Positions 58,480-64,000 of a stretch of 64,000 nt of DNA are shown in pieces. A program made the position numbers and the translations under genes. Source of the DNA: Pogostemon cablin (Eukaryota; Streptophyta; Magnoliopsida; Lamiales; Lamiaceae); NCBI GenBank assembly GCA_023678885.1, contig CM042997.1, positions 27,100,064 to 27,164,063 on the forward strand. The letters are read 5' to 3'. Within the stretch, counting starts at the first letter, position 1, and every line of letters begins with the position of its first letter. The notes under the pieces are model-generated. The model searched no databases. It saw only the letters and a list, made by a program, of their open reading frames with translations, and had not been told where the DNA came from.

Positions 58480-59944
58480 AAATAAGCTTGAACTCCTTCT
58501 TGACCTCTGATTCGGACCCTATTTTCAGTTGCAAGATTTATTGGTATGCTCTTTTGTAGTGTATTTATGTATTGTCCCATCCTGCCATCGCCAAGAGTCT
58601 TTGATGTCTTATTTTGAAGTGTACCTGTTAATCAAAGAAATTAAGTCATTAAGCATATGAGACTCTCTATCCCTCACCATCATCCTCCATCTCCATTTTA
58701 TTTCAATTTTATCATTCTATTAAACTATTTCCCTCCCTCCTTAAGTTAGTAGAGCATGTAGTTCACTAGTTCATATACATTTTAATTTTATAAATTTTTT
58801 AATGCATGAAAATTACTTTATGCATTTCAATTTTATATAATTATTTATTAATGAAAAAATATTTTTATATAGTTGAATTATTAATTTATTGAATGAAAAA
58901 TATTATTAATTTCAATAACAATATAATAAATCACAATATATCAAATTAAACGTAGTCATATTTTTTATTTAAATAATAATAATTCATCCCTTTATTTTTA
59001 TTCAAAAGACATCTTTTTAAGGAGTAATATAATTTGGTTTGATTTGTAATTTAATTTTCAAACGAATAAATTGTGCTCCAAAAGGGACTGCACTCATTAT
59101 ATTTGAGTTTGATGAATTAATTTAAAAAAATTATAATGTATTAAAAGTATATTCAATTATATGAATTGCGTTGAGAAGGATAGGTTTGAACTTTGCATCC
59201 AGTAATTGTAATCGTAAGTGGTCCTTTGAAATTTAAGAGTTGGGATTTGGCCAGTGATGGGCTGATATTAATTTCTTTACTAGTACTTTTAAGTTTTATG
59301 TCATATGGGCTCAAATGTCTTTCTGGGCCTAGTGTAATATTAACAATTATTTTTCAATGTCAATTTTTTTTTATCAGTAAATGTTACCCCTCCGACCAGT
59401 GCAAATGTATTCATTTTACCATTTTGGACGTCCAATCCAAAGATATTCATATTCCCTTTTTAGTAAAAAAGTATATCGCATGATCCACCACCTCCCTCTA
59501 ATACAACTACCACTACACATAATAATAATACTCCTTAATCTACGCGTAAAAAAAATACAACTACCCACTACACATAATAATAATACTCCTTAATTTACGC
59601 GTAAAAAGTAAACGGTTACCTTTGCATTGGCCCGAGACTTTGTTAGTATAGTTAGTACCAAACACTCATACTTTCCCTTTTCCAAGCCTCCCTATAACTC
59701 CCCTCACAAATTACAATTCCGGAAAATTAGGAACTAGAACCGAATTGGTCCTAGAGTGGTTCTGGTTCGAAGCTGGTTAAAATTAGGAACTCACTGAATG
59801 GATTCTAGAGCAGTTCTGGTTCGAAAAAGAAAGAAAAAAGACGACTGTCGGTTTGCATGGATTGATAACCTAAACCGAGCCAAAAAATATCCAATTTCGA
59901 TTCCTTTTTTTTGCCGATTGCAGATGTGAGAGTGATATTTGGTT
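58480..59944. other. Gene-free region between LINE fragment and copia element
   Basis: AT-rich, with one Stowaway-like MITE (59388-59640) and a weak repeat of tctagagNNgttctggttcg near 59750 and 59803. No gene is supported. Confidence 0.5.
59388..59640. mobile_element. Stowaway-like MITE with internal duplication
   Basis: The ends are degenerate (cccctccgaccagtgcaaat / cattggcccgagact). The interior contains two copies of ctaccNactacacataata with tactccttaat and acgcgtaaaaa. Confidence 0.55.
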
Positions 59945-60120
59945 CACCGTAAATTGGTGATCAATGTTTCCACTAAATATAGAGAGTTACAGCAGTACAA
60001 TCAACTATACAAGGTAATGAAATAATTGTGAAGATATACAAAGATACACAAATATATACAAAATATATGAAGATATATACTCAACTCTAGCGTATCAACT
60101 CTTATTTTTATCTACGCTAT
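59945..60120 (-). repeat. Probable 3' LTR of the copia element
   Basis: On the minus strand the pol stop codon overlaps a polypurine tract (ttgagggggggg, about 60122-60133). It is followed by a short AT-rich region with several tgtatat blocks, as in short copia LTRs. The exact ends are unclear because the TG start seems mutated and the 5' LTR is outside the window. Confidence 0.45.
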
Positions 60121-63056
60121 TACCCCCCCCTCAAGAAAAGTGTGGGGTTTTGCCGAACACGAAGCTTGGATCTCAGCAATTCAAACAGTGGCCTCGGGAG
60201 GCTCTTTGTAAAAATATCAGCTAACTGTAGGTGAGAGGGTATATATCTTGTGTCCAGCCGTTTGCTGGAGACGAGTTCCCGCACAAAATGACAGTCTATG
60301 TCAATATGTTTGGCGCGCTTGTGAGCTATTGGATTCTGGCTTAAAAATAAAGCACTTTTATTATCGCATAACAATGTGGGCCACAAAGTCTGGGAGATGC
60401 GTAGCTCACGTAAGAGTTGAGCGAGCCAAATGACCTCTTGAGCTGCATTTGCTAAGGCTCGATATTCTGATTCACAGCTTGAACGAGCAACTGTCGGTTG
60501 CTTTTTAGCGCTCCAAGATACTAGCGCGCCACCAAGAAAGATAGAGTAGCCGTAAGTGGACCGGCGTGTCTCAACACAGCGAGCCCAATCAGCGTCGGAG
60601 TATGCCAAAATAGAAAGATTCGATGAGCGGGAAATATCCAATCCATAATGAATGGTGCCTTTCACATAGCGCAAAATCCGCTTAACAGCAGAAAAATGAT
60701 CCTCGGTCGGGTTTTGAAGAAACTGACTAACATGATTGACCGAATAAGAAAGATCTGGCCTTGTGATGGTAAGGTATTGCAAAGCTCCCACCAGGGACCT
60801 GTAGAGTGTAGGATCATGAAATGGAGCACCTATACTGACAAGTGACTCTCCTGCAGAAAGAGGTGTGGAAACTGGTTTTGAGGCAACAAGATCAACCCGA
60901 GATAAGATGTCATGAGCATATTTTGTCTGGCTTAAGAAAAGACCAGAAGAGGTATGTGAAAACTCAATTCCAAGAAAATAACTGGGCTGGCCCAAGTCTT
61001 TTATGGCGAACTCGGAGTTTAATCGTTGAATGAATCGTTGGAGTTCGGTAGGATTATTGCCTGTAACAATAATGTCATCAACATAAAGAAGCAAAAATAT
61101 AGAACAGTTAGTATGATGGAGAAAAAATAAAGAAGTATCGGAACGACTGCGAATAAATCCTAAAGAAAAGAGAAATGAGCTAAAATGATCAAACCATGCA
61201 CTCGGCGCAAACCATAAAGAGCTTTTTTAAGTTTGCAAATATGGTTTGGAAATCGGGGATCAATGAAACCTGGCGGCTGTGACATGTAGACAGGTTTGTC
61301 AAGAATGCCATGTAAGAAGACATTTTTTACATCTAACTGATATAAGGTTCAGTGTTTGTGTGTGGCAAGTGCGAGGAGAACGCGCACAGTGGCTGCACGC
61401 ACAACTGGGCTAAAAGTGTGGGTAAAATCAAACCCGGGTATTTGAGAGAAGCCTTGGACGACGAGCCGAGCCTTGTATCGCTCAATTGTGCCATCAGATT
61501 TGTATTTTGTACGGAAAACCCATTTTGATCCAACCACATTGTCATCACGCGGCCGAGGTACAAGGTCCCAAGTTTGGTTTGAATTGAGAGCATCCATTTC
61601 CTCTTGCATAGCCGCGAGCCAATGCGGGTGCTTTGCGGCTGTTTTGAAGCCCTTAGGTTCTGTAGAGGAAGAAAGAGAAGTTAGGAGACTAGTAACAGCT
61701 AAGTCAACATGATACTTCGGTTTAAAGATGCCAGATTTAGCCCTTGTTTGCATAGGATGCAAATTAGTGACAGAAGGTGGCGGCGGAATGCCATTATCAT
61801 CAACCGGCGAGGTAGGCAGCGAGGTAGGAGGCGAAGTAGGGGGTGATGTTGGAAGCGGAGAGTTAGGGTCATCATTAGTCGCATCTTGTTGCATCATAGG
61901 CGGAGAGTTGGCATCTAACGAAGAACATAGGCGACATTGAGTGGGGAATGGTGGTGGGGTCATGCAAGTATGCGGTAATAACGTAATGTGATGCGGATAA
62001 TCCAAACCTGCACTGTCGACGAACTTAGAATAGATAAAGTTAGTGTTTGACGAACATTGAGAACTTGAAGAAAAAGGAAGAACATTTTCATCAAATTGAG
62101 CATGGCGAGTTAAGTAAATTCGATTAGTGACAGGATCAAGACAACGAAAGCCTTTGTAAATACTACTGTAGCCTATAAAAATGCAAGGTGTGCTTCGTGG
62201 TGCAAGTTTGTGAGGAACATAGGGCCTGATGTAAGGGAAAACACGACATCCAAACACTTTGAAAATATTATAATCAGGAATTGTGTGAAATAACAACTCA
62301 AATGGTGATTTATTGCCTAGTAGTGTAGTGGGCAATCAATTAATGATAAAAACAGCTGTAGAGAAAGCATCGAACCAATACTGAACAGGAGCTTGAGCAT
62401 GAAACAATAACGATAGGCCAGTTTCAGTAATATGTCTATGTTTTCTCTCTACACGACCATTCTGTTGAGGTGTATGAGGATATGAGAAACGATGCAGAAT
62501 TCCCTTTTCAGTAAAAAATAATTTGACAGAATTATTAGTGAATTCAGTACCCCCATCAGATTGAAATATTTTTATGTTAGTGCCAAATTGATTGCAAACA
62601 AGATTATGAAATCGCACCAATACATCAAAGAATTCTGATTTGGAATTTAAGGGATACAACCAAGAAAATCGAGAAAAATCATCAACAAATAAAGTATAAT
62701 ACCGAAAACCATCCGTAGAAGCAACTGGAGCAGGTCCCCAAAGATCACAGTGTACAATATCCAACACACGAGAAGCACGTTTATCATTCAAATTAAAAGG
62801 AAGTTTCTTACTTTTAGCTAATTGACATGGAGAGCAGACCACAGGACTTGGCAAAATAGAAGTAACAGATAAATATCCTAAGGAATAATTACTTGTAGGT
62901 ACAAACTTCCTATGTATAATTATGTTAAGATACATCCATAAAAATAAATTATTATTAGGTACAATTTTTAGAGTTAAAATTCCAAATTTATCCTTAATTA
63001 AAATATATCTCAATAATATCTCTTCCACTCTCAACGTATTTCACTTTAAGATTTCT

Positions 63057-63184
63057 TGACTTGCCATAATGAATTATAATTAATTCCCATGAATTCCTAT
63101 TCATGTTGTTAGAAACCCCTTGACTTGCCATAATGAATTATGATTAATTCCCATGAATTCCTATTCATGTTGTTAGAAACCCCC
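63057..63184. repeat. 64-bp tandem duplication within the MITE
   Basis: Two copies starting tgacttgccataatgaatta at 63057 and 63121 differ by one or two bases. Confidence 0.92.
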
Positions 63185-63194
63185 AAACAAATCT

Positions 63195-63470
63195 GCATTT
63201 CGTGCAGAAAAATATCATTAATTGCGAGAATTGGAAGATAAATATGCATTTCGTGTAATTTCGTGCAGAAAATTAACTACATAAAAAATCTGCATTTCAT
63301 GCAGAAAATTAACTATTAAAAAATCTGCATTTCGTGAAAAAAAAAATCAACTAAACCTCCTTCAAATTGCATTTTTTTTAACCGGAATTTGCATTTCGTG
63401 AAAAAAAATCAACTTAACCCCAATCAAATTTGCATTTTTAACTAAAATCTACATTTCGTGCAGAAAAATC
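63195..63470. repeat. Short interspersed tgcatttcgtg repeats
   Basis: About seven variants of atctgcatttcgtgcagaaa separated by short AT-rich spacers. The tgca...tgca core is partly palindromic. Confidence 0.8.
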
Positions 63471-64000
63471 TGCATTTAAAATCTAAATTTGGATATTAGG
63501 GCAAAAAGGGAAATACATACATAAATTTTGTAGTTAATAGTAAGAGTTAATTTAGAATGTATCTATCAGTTAATTACGCTTAGGGAGTGTAGTGGATAGT
63601 AACCAACCCATATCCTAATTTATTAAGTAACTGAATGATGGAAAACGAAGTATGCCCAAGACGATTATGCCAAAGTTCAAAAGAAGACTTAGAAGTTCTA
63701 GCATGAAGCGCAGCAAACAAAGCAGGTGAGCTACGATCTAAAATGTAGAGACCGTCTCTACAGTGTCCCTTTGCGAGCATTTTTCCTGTCATCCGACTCT
63801 GAACAATGAAAGAATCATTAGTAAAGGACACATAAACAGGTAAATCGTGAGTAAGCTTACTAATAGACAATAGATTCTTAGTAAGTTGGGGAACAACTAA
63901 AACATCATTGAGAGGCAATTTATTATTAATGTTGCAAGCACCTAAATGAGAAATGGACAATGTGTCTCCGTTACCTACGGTGACAGTAGATTTACCTGTG

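Larger units (their letters stand above)
62882..63609. mobile_element. Mutator-type MITE inserted in copia pol
   Basis: The 728-bp insert splits the copia frame between KLGY and LSVTS. It is flanked by identical 9-bp duplications, atatcctaa, at 62873-62881 and 63610-63618. Its ends are imperfect inverted repeats of about 55 bp (ggaataattacttg / ...gtaaccaaccc). Inside are a 64-bp direct duplication (63057-63184) and about seven short repeats with tgcatttcgtg (63195-63470). Confidence 0.85.
60120..64000 (-). pseudogene. Ty1/copia polyprotein, broken, runs off the window
   Basis: Domains in order on the minus strand: protease end and GAG-pre-integrase (WHNRLGHTSFS, 64000-63619), integrase (HCDLWGPAPVAS, QSDGGTEFTN, HTPQQNGRVERK, 62872-62136), reverse transcriptase (WVFRTKYKSDGTIERYKARLV, LDVKNVFLHG, LLYVDDII) and RNase H (YSDADWA, SSCESEYRALA, HIDIDCHF) ending at 60120. 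The breaks are a MITE insertion (62882-63609), stops at 62336-62338 and 61349-61351, and a small deletion with frameshift near 61201-61207. Both stops are TGA where related elements usually have Arg or Trp, fitting C-to-T decay. It cannot make its polyprotein. Confidence 0.9.

Overview
This window is nuclear DNA from a flowering plant, most likely a eudicot. It is AT-rich. The genes have many short exons with GT-AG introns, and the spaces between them are full of plant-type transposons (Stowaway MITEs, Helitron ends, Ty3/gypsy Tat-type and Ty1/copia elements, LINE fragments, a SINE). The species cannot be fixed from the sequence. All host genes lie on the minus strand.

Region 1 (1-13.2 kb) is a gene-dense island. 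It holds the 5' end of a conserved plant gene of unknown function (1061 to beyond position 1). A complete 10-exon gene for the shikimate kinase-like protein SKL1 follows (7492-5362). Next is a complete 10-exon gene of the At2g33490-like BAR-domain/proline-rich family (12961-8736). I rebuilt exons from splice sites, reading frame and family resemblance; the phases agree across every junction.

Region 2 (13.2-20.4 kb) is intergenic. It contains a SINE nested in a Stowaway MITE, a Mutator-type MITE with an exact 9-bp target duplication, and a long (AT)n tract.

Region 3 (20410-35351) is a complete, apparently very young 14.9-kb Ty3/gypsy retrotransposon of Tat type. It has two 1238-bp LTRs with no length difference, a 5-bp target duplication, and intact gag-protease and RT-RNaseH-integrase frames. 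On the opposite strand, between pol and the 3' LTR, it carries an intact two-exon gene encoding a plant mobile domain (PMD) protein with a coiled-coil tail, about 897 residues after splicing. This captured or co-opted antisense gene is the most interesting item here.

Region 4 (35.4-52.6 kb) has no host gene. It holds a 2.1-kb non-autonomous Helitron, a second Helitron 3' end, several MITEs, foldback elements and tandem repeats.

Region 5 (52.6-60 kb) has three decayed LINE C-terminal fragments around a three-exon NAC transcription factor gene (57128-56092). The end of that gene's last exon is duplicated in tandem just downstream.

Region 6 (60-64 kb) is a decayed Ty1/copia element on the minus strand, running off the window. 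It is broken by two stop codons, a frameshift and a 728-bp Mutator-type MITE insertion.
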